A stretch of DNA of 64,000 bases, from assembly GCA_001599715.1 (NCBI GenBank), contig BCHU01000011.1, positions 930,001 through 994,000 of the forward strand. Reading direction: 5' to 3'. Positions 38,352 to 48,614 of the stretch are shown in pieces; position 1 is the stretch's first letter, and each line of letters opens with the position of its first letter. Both the position numbers and the translations under genes were made by a program. Source of the stretch: Phaeotremella fagi. Its lineage: Eukaryota; Basidiomycota; Tremellomycetes; Tremellales; Phaeotremellaceae. The notes beneath the pieces were generated by a model that did no database searches, was not told the origin of the DNA, and was given only the letters and a program-made list of their open reading frames with translations.

Positions 38352-40151
38352 CTACCCCTCAATCTTATGAACCTTTTCTTCGTATTCAGTCGAACTACTA
38401 AACCTAGGTTTGACCTTTGCAGCCCCAACAGCATCTCCCAATTCCCCAACCACCCCTGCAAAGATTCGTATCTCCTCCTCAGCGCTCCAACCACCATCAT
38501 CCTCACCACTATTACCTAAATGCAAACCCATAAAACCAACATTGAAATGATCAACTTGACTCATGTATGTTTTGATCTTACTTCGAGTTTCTTCGAGATG
38601 ACGATGAAGTAGATTCAAATTCTCGATAGTGCGTTTTGATATTTTCAAATCCTTGTCGATAAGCTCGGTTCTCGTTGGTTCACCACCCATCACTAAATGT
38701 GCGCTTCGGTCATAGGCTCGTTTCCAGATTGGTGATCTGCCTTTTTCGTTTTCTAGTGATTCTCGAATTGCAGACAAGTGCAATAGAAGCTCTCGACCTT
38801 CATCGGCTGCCGATGCTGCCAATGGTACACTTGACTCTGTCAAACGATGCAGATCATCCAATGTGCTGGATAGTCGGACTAAGACGGAATGCAGCGTTGA
38901 TTCGAGTTTGTCTTTATCTTTCGGGGAGAGAGGGTTGCGTTCAAGTTGATTGACAAGGCGTGAAAACTAAAGTCGTACGGTAAGAACATGAAAATAACTT
39001 TGAAACTTACCTCCCATTGAAGCCAGCTGAACGCACTGACTGTCTTTGAGTTGATATTGACAACCTCGTCTGAGAGGGTGCGAGTGAAATCGCCCAGCTA
39101 CATAGGAAATTAGTACAGCTAAAGCCAGATATCCATTAGACACCCACATCAATCAGCTTGTTACCTATAAACTCTCTATCATCCAGACTGGAACCAGTCT
39201 TGACCGTCATCCCAAATTCCCATATTCTATACCCGTTAGCGACTTAGCATAAAGAGATCAGACCTACCGAACATAATCCAAGCCACCTGCTACACCACCT
39301 TGTCCCAGCATTCTGACGCTATCAAAAATATCACTAGCCTGTCGAACTTCACGAGTCAACGCGCTGGCAACTCTTCCAACGTCAACATGAGAGTCTTCAT
39401 TTTTTGTATCAAATATCGACCATTCCCAGAATGGTTTAGCTGTAGTTGATGAGTTTGTTGACTTTTGATCCGTTAAGCAAGAAGCTTGACAGCCAATTCC
39501 TAATAAGGCACATGATGGAGTCGCAAGGACTCTCAGCGGGACAACAGCAACACTTGTTGATGAATTAAGATTGATGCCCAGATCTTCCCAGTGAGGAAAA
39601 GATTTTAACCAGCTACTTCCAATTGATTGAAACAGTTTCTTGAAACACCAACATATAACCTTGGGTAAAACCGGTGAACCAAAGTAGACAACGAAAAAGA
39701 ATATCGTAACGAGCAGAATGAGATTGAGAATGTGGTAGATAAACGGTGAGAGGATTATGTGAAGTGGAGCTAAGATCAATTGGAGGGGTGTAAGGAGTAA
39801 ACCCAGTGTTTCGTCGAGGGTTGGTTGTTTTCTGTCCTTCTCGATGTCTTTTGAAAGTGGGGTTTTTTTGGCTGTACGAGGAGTATTGATCGGTGACGAG
39901 ACAGTCAGTCTGGTCTTCTCCTTTCGACGAGCTGTTAATACATTGGTCCGTCTTGATACATTGGAAGGGGATTCCCGACCCGATCGTCTCCCACTGGTTC
40001 TACTTGGGGTTGAGCTGTTTTGACGGCGAGGTGTTGAGGGTAACGATTCAACGATTTCCATTTCCTCTGTTCCATCTTCATCTAACCAGTGATCATCGTT
40101 AGTAGAAGGTTTTCTGGTGGCTCGACTTGATTCCCCAAGAGTTGGACTCAT
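38352..40151 (-). CDS. Membrane protein with basic disordered N-terminus and helical C-terminus, unknown
   Basis: Start MSPTLGESSRATRKPS at 40151. Residues 1-110 are Ser/Arg/Thr-rich and basic (RRTNVLTARRKEKTR), like a nuclear or inner-nuclear-membrane targeting segment. About 116-166 is a long hydrophobic stretch (LLLTPLQLILAPLHIILSPF, then LILLVTIFFFVVYF) that may cross the membrane twice. After three introns the C-terminal ~250 residues are helical (LVNQLERNPLSPKDKDKLES, RTIENLNLLHRHLEETRSKI) and end VHKIEG. The architecture resembles fungal nuclear-envelope proteins, but I recognise no family. A single-copy gene set between two tandem arrays. Confidence 0.7.
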
Positions 40152-40417
40152 GATGACCTGTATATAGGTATCTTGAAATGAAGTAGGGAAAAGAGAAGAA
40201 AACGATGAAAGTTAGAATATCCAACATTTGTATTTGTATGACGTACACGTGGCAAAGTGGCAACTTATTTTGGGTGCCAAATTCTCTGCAGGAATATCAA
40301 ACCATTCAGCGAAAATGCTACAAATCATTGCATATCCTCATTACTTCTCATATCATCCACATCAGTTATCATCCACATCAGTTCATTTCCCTACCTGAGC
40401 CTTCTAAAGACAAACGA

Positions 40418-41365
40418 TCAACGATCTCTCTTCTCCTTGACCCATTCATATTGCCGAGTGTGCGGATTGTATAACTTCACCTCGCGAGTCACAGTCGTGT
40501 AGCGGCCTTGCAAGGATGATCGATCGTATCGAGGTTGACTTCTTGATCTTATTGGTCGCTCGGCGTATGTGAGGAGCGGACGACCTAAAGCTTCTCTTAG
40601 AGGGTCTTCGTACGATGTGTACCCGTCCCTCCCACGATGAGAACGTGGAGGTTGGGGGTAATAGCTATTCTCCTGATCCTGATCTTGGCGATGAACTCGT
40701 CCGCTCCTTCTGGAAGGATAACCTGAAAAAATGTCGCCATATTGTGAGCTTGAATCATAGTATCGTTCAGTACTTCTAGGACGAATTGAAGCACGTCGTT
40801 CTTGTGATTTCGACCGAAAGCCACGATCTTGTGAGCTTGATTGATCGTATTTGTATGGATCACTATTTCTGGGACCACTTGACCCACCCCCTCCTTGAGA
40901 TTTTGAACGACCAATTGCGGAAAGGGCTGCTAGCCCCAGCGCTGCAACACCGCCATAGGCCAACCAATCCCTATTCGAATCACCGCCTCCATTGTTTTCA
41001 CCGATTCTATGACGTTCTCTTGAGGTTCTCCGAGTGTGTTCAGAGAGGGGTTGGGGACGGGTTTCTGTAACCGAATTGGATCTTCTACGATGTCTTCCAT
41101 AGTTTTCGTTGGATACACTATGACGTTCTCTTGAGGTTCTCCGAGTCTGTTCAGAGAGGCGTTGGGGAGGGGTATCTGTACCCAAATTGGAACTTCTACT
41201 ACCTCTTGGGGTGCTCTGAGTCTGCTGGGATTGGGGTCGGGTAGGGATATTTGTAACCAATCTATCCAAGGCTGGAGCAAATTCATCTGCCCAAGTTCGA
41301 ATGGAGGGTTGACGACTTCGATAATCTGGAGATGGGGTGCGTTCGTATTCAGTATGACGGGTCAT
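40418..41365 (-). CDS. Family E member 1: Arg/Ser-rich protein with Gly/Ala hydrophobic segment
   Basis: Single exon, 315 residues from MTRHTEYERTPSPDY (41365); an ATG at 41461 would add 32. Strongly basic, rich in Arg/Ser/Gln/Tyr (SRSQPRYDRSS). Residues ~134-152 (WLAYGGVAALGLAALSAIG) form one hydrophobic Gly/Ala stretch resembling a glycine zipper. The N-terminal half has two near-identical repeats (LSEQTRRTSRERH and LSEHTRRTSRERH, 37 residues apart). The end TREVKLYNPHTRQYEWV matches member 2 (EEWLEVWNPITGRYEPL). Family unknown; I infer a membrane-anchored or self-associating RS-like protein. Confidence 0.7.
   Translation of the reverse strand: MTRHTEYERTPSPDYRSRQPSIRTWADEFAPALDRLVTNIPTRPQSQQTQSTPRGSRSSNLGTDTPPQRLSEQTRRTSRERHSVSNENYGRHRRRSNSVTETRPQPLSEHTRRTSRERHRIGENNGGGDSNRDWLAYGGVAALGLAALSAIGRSKSQGGGGSSGPRNSDPYKYDQSSSQDRGFRSKSQERRASIRPRSTERYYDSSSQYGDIFSGYPSRRSGRVHRQDQDQENSYYPQPPRSHRGRDGYTSYEDPLREALGRPLLTYAERPIRSRSQPRYDRSSLQGRYTTVTREVKLYNPHTRQYEWVKEKRDR
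41000..41240. repeat. In-frame 111-bp tandem repeat in family E member 1
   Basis: gacgttctcttgaggttctc occurs at 41011 and again at 41122, followed each time by gagtctgttcagagagg-like sequence, with a third worn copy near 41203. Encodes (P)xxLSExTRRTSRERH units. Confidence 0.75.
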
Positions 41366-42169
41366 TGTTACTGTGTATTTCACCCGAGGATTTCGATACT
41401 GTGTTGTTGAAAAGGGGAAGGTTCTGGGGGAAACGGGGATATAAATCAGTGTATTGTGCACAAAAGATGGCCTTCTACTTGTAGTTTTTTATATTATTTT
41501 TTATTTTTATATTATTCATTCAATTTAAGAAACGTTACATTAAATCTTGCTCAAAGGATTTGATACCTAAAACGAAAGAGTATAGAAGGCGTGTCACACT
41601 ACACCCGTTAATCTAAGGAAGGAATTCTCACAGAAATGCATAGCGGAGAAAGGAGCGAAAAGCGAAAGATAACATGTGGGAGAGGGACTCAACAGGAACT
41701 CTACAGTCATAGGTTAGATACACGATAAGATAAGATCATACCTTGATAGTATTGTATCTTGGGCTGTCTATACCAATAATGCCTCTTCTATTTAGTCTTA
41801 TATGGTATGCTCTTGTACAAGTACAAGTACCTGCAGAGAGAACAAAAGATTTGAGCTTTGCCCAACGCCACTAGGTTGATCCTACCAGGAACCATACAGT
41901 GCCTGCAAAAACTCCTGGATCGTTCCTGAAGATTCCAAGAAAGGGCTAAAGTAAAAAGGTAAACAAACCGAGGGGACCGAGGGGGGTGGTGAATAAGGAT
42001 CAGAGCTCACTGAAAGTTGCGTAAAAATACTACAGTAAATCAGGTTAAGTATTGTTAGAACCCTCATAATTGACTTCCAGCCATGAAAAAAGGATATAAG
42101 CAACAAACAATCAAGGACCTTAGTTTTTCTCTTCCTCGTTTCTCTGTAAGCACTATAACATAATCCAGC
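41366..42169. other. Divergent promoter region, family E member 1 / secreted Cys-rich protein
   Basis: Contains a TATA-like ATTTATATCCCC (minus strand, 41435-41446) ahead of member 1. A minus-strand ORF at 41882-42067 starts with a hydrophobic MRVLTILNLIYCSIFTQL segment and could be a small secreted protein, but nothing else supports it. Confidence 0.4.
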
Positions 42170-43258
42170 ATGACTTTAAATCACTTCCTTGCAGCATCAC
42201 TTCTATCATTCTTGGTTGGAATCAACGCAGATCCAACAGGAGCCACTTGTAGTACCTCCCCAAGTTTTGCTCAAACATACAGTCCACCTACAACCTGGTA
42301 GGTTTTTTTCGATAATCAGTACTGATTGTTTAGTCCACCATTGAGCGGTTCGACATACTCTTATGGAAGTAATGCACGATACCTCGCCCAATCATATGCG
42401 ATTTTGACTTGCTCGTGAGTAAGCTATTTGAATCTTTCTGACCGGTAGTTATTCGAGTGGAACAACAACAAGCACTCAACAACCCCGTGATGAGGACCAT
42501 GAACTGCTTACCCGAGCAGACCCCCCTGTCGCTTGTATGAGCCATTATGATTTCACTACTGTAAGTAAGCTATGGAAATCTCAGACTGATAATCATAGAA
42601 CACTTGGGTCGTGACCTCTGGACCTGGTACATGTCCAACCCCGCTCGTTCAAGCTGGTACACCAGTCCCATCAGGTGGTTTCTCATCCAAAAGATCCCTC
42701 AACGAATTCACTGGGAGATCAACTGATTGTACGTACGCACATGAAATTCATTATCAAATTTCTCACTCGATTTACTAGCAAACTTCCCCTTCTCATGTCC
42801 AATCACTGCTGGAACATATCAACTGGTGTTCACTGGATTATACGACCAAGATCCAGCTGCTCAAATTTCTACTGATAGCGGAGTGACAGAAACCCCATAC
42901 GCGTACAAATGTTTGTGAGTCAGACCTTAGCGCTCTGTAACCGTTCCGACTGACTTCCATATCAGGTATGGAACATCGTCCAAGTCATACTCATCTTCTG
43001 TCAACTGTGTATACGACAAGGTAAGTCTGAAAATTGCGAGCAATGTTGACAGTGTAGTCTGGAAACATTTTGGCTATCGGTCAAGGATACAATTATATTT
43101 TATGTCCAACGACTCTGTGTAACACTGGAAGTCTGAATTACAGAAGAAGTTACGATGATGAAGCTGTTGTTTCGAGACAACTCAACCCTCTCAAACTTAG
43201 GAAGAAGGATGTTGAAATTGGGAAACAAAGATTGGAGAGGGAGGAAGTAGTAGTATAG
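42170..43258 (+). CDS. Small secreted Cys-rich protein
   Basis: Start MTLNHFLAASLLSFLVGINA is a signal peptide. Six introns of about 33-50 nt with CTGAT/CTGAC branches. Spliced protein has spaced Cys residues (GATCSTSPSF, TCPPLSGSTYSYGS, ILTCS, PVACMSHYDF, GTCPTPL, FPFSCPITAG, YAYKCLYGTSSKS, NCVYDK, ILCPTTLCNTG), a Ser/Thr-rich character and a basic C-terminus (LKLRKKDVEIGKQRLE). Not a recognised family; resembles fungal secreted effector-like or wall proteins only in general features. It lies inside array E on the opposite strand. Confidence 0.75.
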
Positions 43259-43504
43259 GATTCGCTTGGATTAGATATACAGTACTTCACATGTTTCGGG
43301 TCTTCGCATGGGTATATAATTTGCTCATGGGCTTTCTAGTTATACAGAACCTTGCAATCTTAGTGGACATAAGGGACAGGGTTGTCACTCTAAAGGAAAA
43401 CAAGCAATTGCATATCATCAATGCGCCTCATCGATTCCCTCCACCTAAATTTTATTCTTAAGAACCAAACCCGTATTCTCTCCATACAAGACATCATACT
43501 ATTC
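43259..43504. other. Convergent spacer
   Basis: Between the stop codons of the secreted protein and family E member 2. No gene seen. Confidence 0.35.
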
Positions 43505-44542
43505 TCAAAGCGGTTCATATCTCCCAGTGATCGGATTCCAGACCTCTAACCATTCTTCAGTGACTGTGTTGCTTGGCGGACGAGGTAAAGATCGACCACG
43601 TCGATTGCTGGACCTATCCAAGGGGATAGGAGCTCTTGAATACTCTACAGTTTCGGTGTATGGTTGATAATTACGACCTACTCTATTACGACCTACTCCA
43701 TCTCGAGGGTCTTCGAATGCTTCGTATCGACCACCAGGACGATTGTCTTGGAACGGAGGGGTTCGAGCTCTTGAATAGTATGATGTATGTTGATCACCTG
43801 CATAACGAGCATCTTGTGTTTCGTACTGACCACTTTGACTGCGGTACCGGGCCCGTGGACTAGGAGCTCTTAAGTACTCTGACGGGTGGGGGGAATTTCT
43901 TGAATAAGTATTCTCTCTTCTACTACTTCGAGAGTCTCCGTATGACGTGTACTGCTCTCTTTGAGGAGGGTGAGAACTTCTACTCCGTGATATATATCTA
44001 CCGTCGTCAAACTCAGTATCAAGACCACTGAAGCGATCACTTCTCCCCCAATCACTACTTTTAGAACGGCGTCTCGGAGAACTTGTCTTTTTTTATTTTG
44101 GATGATATGATCCCCCCATTACAGCCGCTAAAGCAATACCCCCAGCGAGAAGATAATTTCGTGTCGAAGACTTTTTTGATGCTTTTTTGGAACTATCTTC
44201 TGATGGTTTTTTGGAACGATCCTCTGATGGTTTTTTGGAACGAACTCCGTGAGATGATTCATGACGATCGATTGGAGAGGTGTTCTTCCTGGAATACCTG
44301 TAATCTCTCTTGTTGCGATCTGGGGGCAAGTACGAATTTCGGTCTGAGGGGGATTTAGTGGTCGACGATTTGAACGAGCGTCTTGGAGCATAATTTTCAA
44401 GGCGGCTTGACTCAGCAGAGACAGACATTTTCTGCCACCACTCAGCCGGAGCAGGCATTCGATCTTGTTTGTTTAGTTGCGGATCTTGTGGTCTCGACTT
44501 GTTTCTGCGCGGAATCTCTGGATAAGCGTCGTCAGAGGACAT
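43505..44542 (-). pseudogene. Family E member 2, interrupted by an in-frame TAA
   Basis: Starts MSSDDAYPEIPRRNKSRP (44542). Residues ~130-145 (YLLAGGIALAAVMGGSY) are the Gly/Ala segment. Directly after HPK there is TAA (44095-44093), then the same frame stays open for about 195 codons to TGA 43507-43505: KKTSSPRRRSKSSDWGRSD ... and the family ending VTEEWLEVWNPITGRYEPL. The downstream part keeps family composition and the terminal motif of member 1, so it was recently coding. A GTAATG...ACAAG intron that removes the stop is imaginable but lacks a branch site. Either a young pseudogene, a stop readthrough gene, or an assembly error in the A-rich run. Confidence 0.6.
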
Positions 44543-44679
44543 GACTTTCTGTGAGTGATTTACGCTGTAGGTTGTATGTGTTTCTTTGAAATAGGGACTG
44601 AGGCAATATTATATTTCTCTTTGACTTGTCTTACCTTCTTTGAAGTTGATAGTTGGATGTTAAGACAAAAAGAAGATCT

Positions 44680-45275
44680 TTGAAAAACGAGGGGATATAT
44701 GTAAGAATTCCAAGCCTTCTAGTTGTTTTCACTTTCCAGCTTCTGAAACGATTGCGTGACTATGAAAAAACAAAGGATGTATCGTACAACTCGAAATGAA
44801 GCGAGATCAGAAAGTATTTTCATTGAAATATATTTTCCCGATGTCCGATAAGTGTGTGGTCTTCTAATTCAAATTTCATTTGTCTTTTTTTATGACGTTG
44901 ATGAAAACGCTAGAAGGAAATGGAAACAAAGGATATCTAGTATGACTTTTGATCAAATAAATCATTCTGGAAACAGTTTCTACTCGAGATTGAAGGCTAC
45001 ATCTTGTCAAGGCTGAAAGGAGTAACAGCGACAACCATTGAGTGGCGTAAGGTACCTCAATGTAAGAGTACCGTGGTACGGTGTCAGATATCAGTGTACT
45101 CAAACAACTAGGAATGAGGTCTGCCAAATTGAACTATAATGCAGAACGTTGACCGCACAGTACAGTATAGTAAGTATATCAATCATAAATCACATTCTTT
45201 CATCAACCTAACTAAAATACGTCTTACAAGCCTGCTGAGAACCGTGACGTCAGTCTCTAACCTCTCCATCTTTCA
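44680..45275. repeat. Spacer repeat R1 (array E)
   Basis: Blocks such as caaaggatgtatcgtac, cattgaaatatattttcccg, gatgaaaacgctagaagg, gatcaaataaatc, gtcaaggctgaaaggagta, aaatcacattctttcatcaa and acctctccatcttt recur in the same order in R2. It spans the promoter of member 2 and the 3' end of member 3, including its last codons. Confidence 0.8.
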
Positions 45276-46195
45276 TTCTTTTTCTCCATCCATTCTTCGT
45301 CCCACCTGCGCATTTTTTGCCCATTTCTTACGTTATCTCTCCTATCCCACTGACGCAAGTCTTGGGCTGTCGGTTCGAAAGTCACTCCCCTTGAGGAGCT
45401 GGGTTTCTCCATTTCCCTCCTGATTCGACTGTTACTCCTTCGACCGCTTCTACTCCTTGAACGACTTCTACTTGGTGAAAGCCTTCGAGGATGAGATAGT
45501 GAGCGAATTTCTGAACGGGGAAAAGGGTTTTGAGAGCTACGACTACTTCCCTGGTCTCTTGGACGCGAAAACCTGTCCCGCCGTTCCACACGACCATAGT
45601 TTAGTCGTGATAGTTGAGCCGAAGGATATATGTCGGTATTACCATATTCGACTAGGAGTGGAGGACGTGGAGTGTGTCCTCCACCTTCACTTTTTGAGGA
45701 ACTCGCATAACTGTTAGGGTTTTGTTGTGGCGTCTCGTGTCTCCTATCTCTACTTTTGGAGCGGTAACTTGGTTGGAATTCCTCGTTGCTCACTGTATAT
45801 GATTGGCGAGGAGCCTGATAACCGTCAGACCTCGAGGACTTGATCGGAGGACGTCTGGGGAAATCTTGACGGTAGTGAGTAGCGTTGCTTTCACCTTGGG
45901 AATCTTGGTAATGCCTACGTCTTGTCTGAATCTGGGAAGACCTTCTTTCGGTTTCGGTCTCTTCTTTAGAGCCAGAACCAGATAACCACATACTAGCAGC
46001 CGCTCCGAAAGCGACACCCGCTGCAGCAGCTAAGACTGTGCCTGCATTGGTGTCATTGGGAGGTCGTCCATAAGAGCTTTCCTGCGGAGAGCGAGGTGGA
46101 CGTTCGGAACGATCACTGGGTGGACCAAACCGGCCTTGAGCACCTTCACCTTTACGTTGATTCGTGTGGTGTCGAATGTGTCTTGACTCTGACAT
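45257..46195 (-). CDS. Family E member 3
   Basis: Single exon, 312 residues from MSESRHIRHHTNQRKG. Gly/Ala-rich hydrophobic stretch at ~51-71 (AGTVLAAAAGVAFGAAASMW). Arg/Ser-rich regions include SRSRSRSRSGRRSNSRIRRE, a dipeptide RS run. SRSDGYQAPRQSYTV pairs with SRSDGNRPHPQTYPV of member 4, and both end in RWRG. TATA-like ATTATAAG lies about 80 nt upstream (46276). Soluble charged tails with one hydrophobic segment suggest a peripheral or single-pass membrane protein. Confidence 0.7.
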   Translation of the reverse strand: MSESRHIRHHTNQRKGEGAQGRFGPPSDRSERPPRSPQESSYGRPPNDTNAGTVLAAAAGVAFGAAASMWLSGSGSKEETETERRSSQIQTRRRHYQDSQGESNATHYRQDFPRRPPIKSSRSDGYQAPRQSYTVSNEEFQPSYRSKSRDRRHETPQQNPNSYASSSKSEGGGHTPRPPLLVEYGNTDIYPSAQLSRLNYGRVERRDRFSRPRDQGSSRSSQNPFPRSEIRSLSHPRRLSPSRSRSRSRSGRRSNSRIRREMEKPSSSRGVTFEPTAQDLRQWDRRDNVRNGQKMRRWDEEWMEKKNERWRG

Positions 46196-46269
46196 AGTGT
46201 AACTTCTTTAAACTTGTTTGAAAGTAGGTTATGTAGAAAGATGGCTGTTGAAAAGAAAAGGGAATTGAT

Positions 46270-46905
46270 GGAAAAGGGGGATTATAAGTAAAAACAGAGT
46301 CTTCTAATGGTTTGCACTTTTCAATTTCCGACACGATAGCTCCACAACGTAAAAACAAAGGACGTGTCGTACGACCCGAGAGTCAAGCGAGATAAGAATA
46401 GTCTTTCATTGAAATATATTTTCCCGATGTTTGATAAGGATTTTGGTCTTCTAATCCAAGTTTCATTTGTCTTCATGACGTCGATGAAAACGCTAGAAGG
46501 AAAATGGAAACAAAGGACATTTGGACTTGTGATCAAATAAATCGTTTTGTAAACACCCTTTGTCGAGAAAATGAAGGGTCATTTCTACTCGAGTTTGATG
46601 GCTACGTTTTGTCAAGGATTAACGGAGCAAAAAAACTGGCAAAACGGAAAGGAGCAACGGTGGCGACCATTGAGTAGAGTAGGTTGTCTCAACACACGAG
46701 TACTGTAGTACGGTTTTAGATGTCAGTAAAAGCTCAGAAGCTCGGGATGAAGTCTGCTAAAATGACTTATGATGCGAAACGTCAGTTGCGCGTACAATAT
46801 ATGTAGTAAGGTTATCAAAAATAAATCACATTCTTTCATCAACATAGCTATATCCGTTTTACAAGTCTTCTGAGACCCATGAGGTCAACCCCTATCCTCT
46901 CCATC
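46270..46905. repeat. Spacer repeat R2 (array E)
   Basis: Second copy of R1, with small insertions. It spans the promoter of member 3 and the end of member 4, so the duplicated unit is gene plus spacer. Confidence 0.8.
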
Positions 46906-47617
46906 TTCTGATCGCAACCCTTCTATCTTCCTCTTCCGAATCATATGAGTCTGAGAAACTCGGTTGGCGGGTCGGTTGGCGGGTAGCTCTACTTGGGGAC
47001 CTCGCGTCCCTAATTGCAATTCTAGGACGACTGTGACTTCTTGGAGTACCTCTTGGATCAATTGGACTTTGTCGAACTGGACGACTAGGGTGTGAGTGAG
47101 TGTCTGGCGACGGAAAAATACCAGAGTATTGACTACTTCTTCTCGTGTCTCTTGGTTCTCTCCAGATGGATACCCGCTCTTCCACCGTATGAGAAGATGA
47201 TTCATTATGAGGTGGACGAACATTGAGGATGAAATCACGATATCCTGTTTGTGGGGGAGGAGGCAGATCCACTAGTATACCTCCATTTCTTAAGCGACTC
47301 ACTCTGGGTTGATCCTCGCGGTATAACCCACTCCCTGTGTTTCTGGAGGAATGTATTGGTTGTCTGAAACCTCCATCGTTTACTGGATAAGTTTGGGGAT
47401 GAGGACGATTGCCGTCTGATCTGGAAGATCTGGGATATGAAGGACGACTTCGTGGATCGTGATTGTATTGAGTATCGTTCCTCTCAACCTGGCGATAACC
47501 ACTTCCGCCACGTCTTGGCGGATTTCTCGAATACTGGGAACCTCTTACGGGTGAATAGTCGCCCCTCCGATCCCCATAGGAACCCCAATTACCGTCGTTT
47601 CTCCATCTTTCTGACAT
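46892..47617 (-). CDS. Family E member 4, without the hydrophobic segment
   Basis: Single exon, 241 residues from MSERWRNDGNWGSYGDRR. Arg/Ser/Pro/Tyr-rich like the other members and ending RRWRG as member 3. No hydrophobic Gly/Ala segment is present; the region where it would be reads NGGILVDLPPPPQTGYRDF. It appears to have lost or never had the membrane segment, giving a soluble version. TATA-like element at 47698-47705. Confidence 0.65.
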   Translation of the reverse strand: MSERWRNDGNWGSYGDRRGDYSPVRGSQYSRNPPRRGGSGYRQVERNDTQYNHDPRSRPSYPRSSRSDGNRPHPQTYPVNDGGFRQPIHSSRNTGSGLYREDQPRVSRLRNGGILVDLPPPPQTGYRDFILNVRPPHNESSSHTVEERVSIWREPRDTRRSSQYSGIFPSPDTHSHPSRPVRQSPIDPRGTPRSHSRPRIAIRDARSPSRATRQPTRQPSFSDSYDSEEEDRRVAIRRWRG

Positions 47618-48614
47618 GTTATTTCTTTGTGGACTGTTTTACCTTCTTTGAAATTGATAGTTGGTAGTTGAGAGAGATTGAAATTATTGGAAACGGGGGA
47701 TATAGGTAAGACTTTTTAAAGCCTTCCACTTGTTTTTTCTTTTCGAGTTCCGACACGATAACTCCACAACAAAAACAAAGGATGTATCGTACGACTCGAA
47801 AGCCAAGCGAGATAAGAAAAGTGTTTTCATTTATATCAGTTTATTTTCCCGATTCCCGATAAGGATTTGGTCTTCTAACCCAGAAATCCTTTTACTCGAT
47901 GAAAACGCTAGAAGACATTGGCTGGAAATCACATGATGGAAAATACTAGAATATGGATTATCGACATTTTATTTTCGATTTCGGAGAAATTTACAAAGGA
48001 TTTAACGAAGTCGTCTGTGTAGCTGACAACTAATCCATAAACGTGTTATCTTTTTGAAATTTCTTTCTTTGTCCGATGAAAGCCTGTTCATAAAATTATT
48101 TCTGTTGAACCGAAGAACTCAGATACTTTTTTTTCTCGATTGATAATGCCGGGAGTTGACTCAAAGCCCGAAATGATATTTCCAGTTCAAATGATCATGT
48201 AGCGATAAAACCGTTGAATGCAATGAGGGAATTTCGGGAATTTGTAAGAAGTTGTGAATTTTGATCCTCCTCTTCTGCCACAATGAGGAGGAAAAGACTA
48301 TGCTGAATGCTGCATGTCCACCGTTGGTGACACTTGGAAATATGTAAACACATATGGCCAACCGGCAAGAGTGATAGTCTATCATCCTAGGCTGATATTA
48401 TGTCAGATCCTAATATCAGACAACTCTACGGGGAAGTTTTCTTTAACAACACAGTTCACTATCATTGCCGTTGAAACTATCTATGAAGACAGGATGCGGT
48501 GTGATGTTGTTGTATCAGCTTCAAATCATCACATTCTTTTTATGAATAAAACTTCACAACACAATACTAGGATCCTACTTCGAACCATCCACCAACGTGT
48601 TCATTTCTTCCGAG
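47618..48614. repeat. Partial spacer repeat R3 and unique sequence
   Basis: About 47640-47935 repeats the promoter-side half of R1/R2 (gttccgacacgataactcca, caaaggatgtatcgtacgac, ttttcccgattcccgataag, gatgaaaacgctagaag). From 47935 to 48614 the sequence is unique, with no gene supported. Confidence 0.65.

Noticed and set aside
41882..42106. Small secreted protein on the minus strand
   Set aside because: Signal-peptide-like start but no conserved body and a location inside a divergent promoter; not enough to call.
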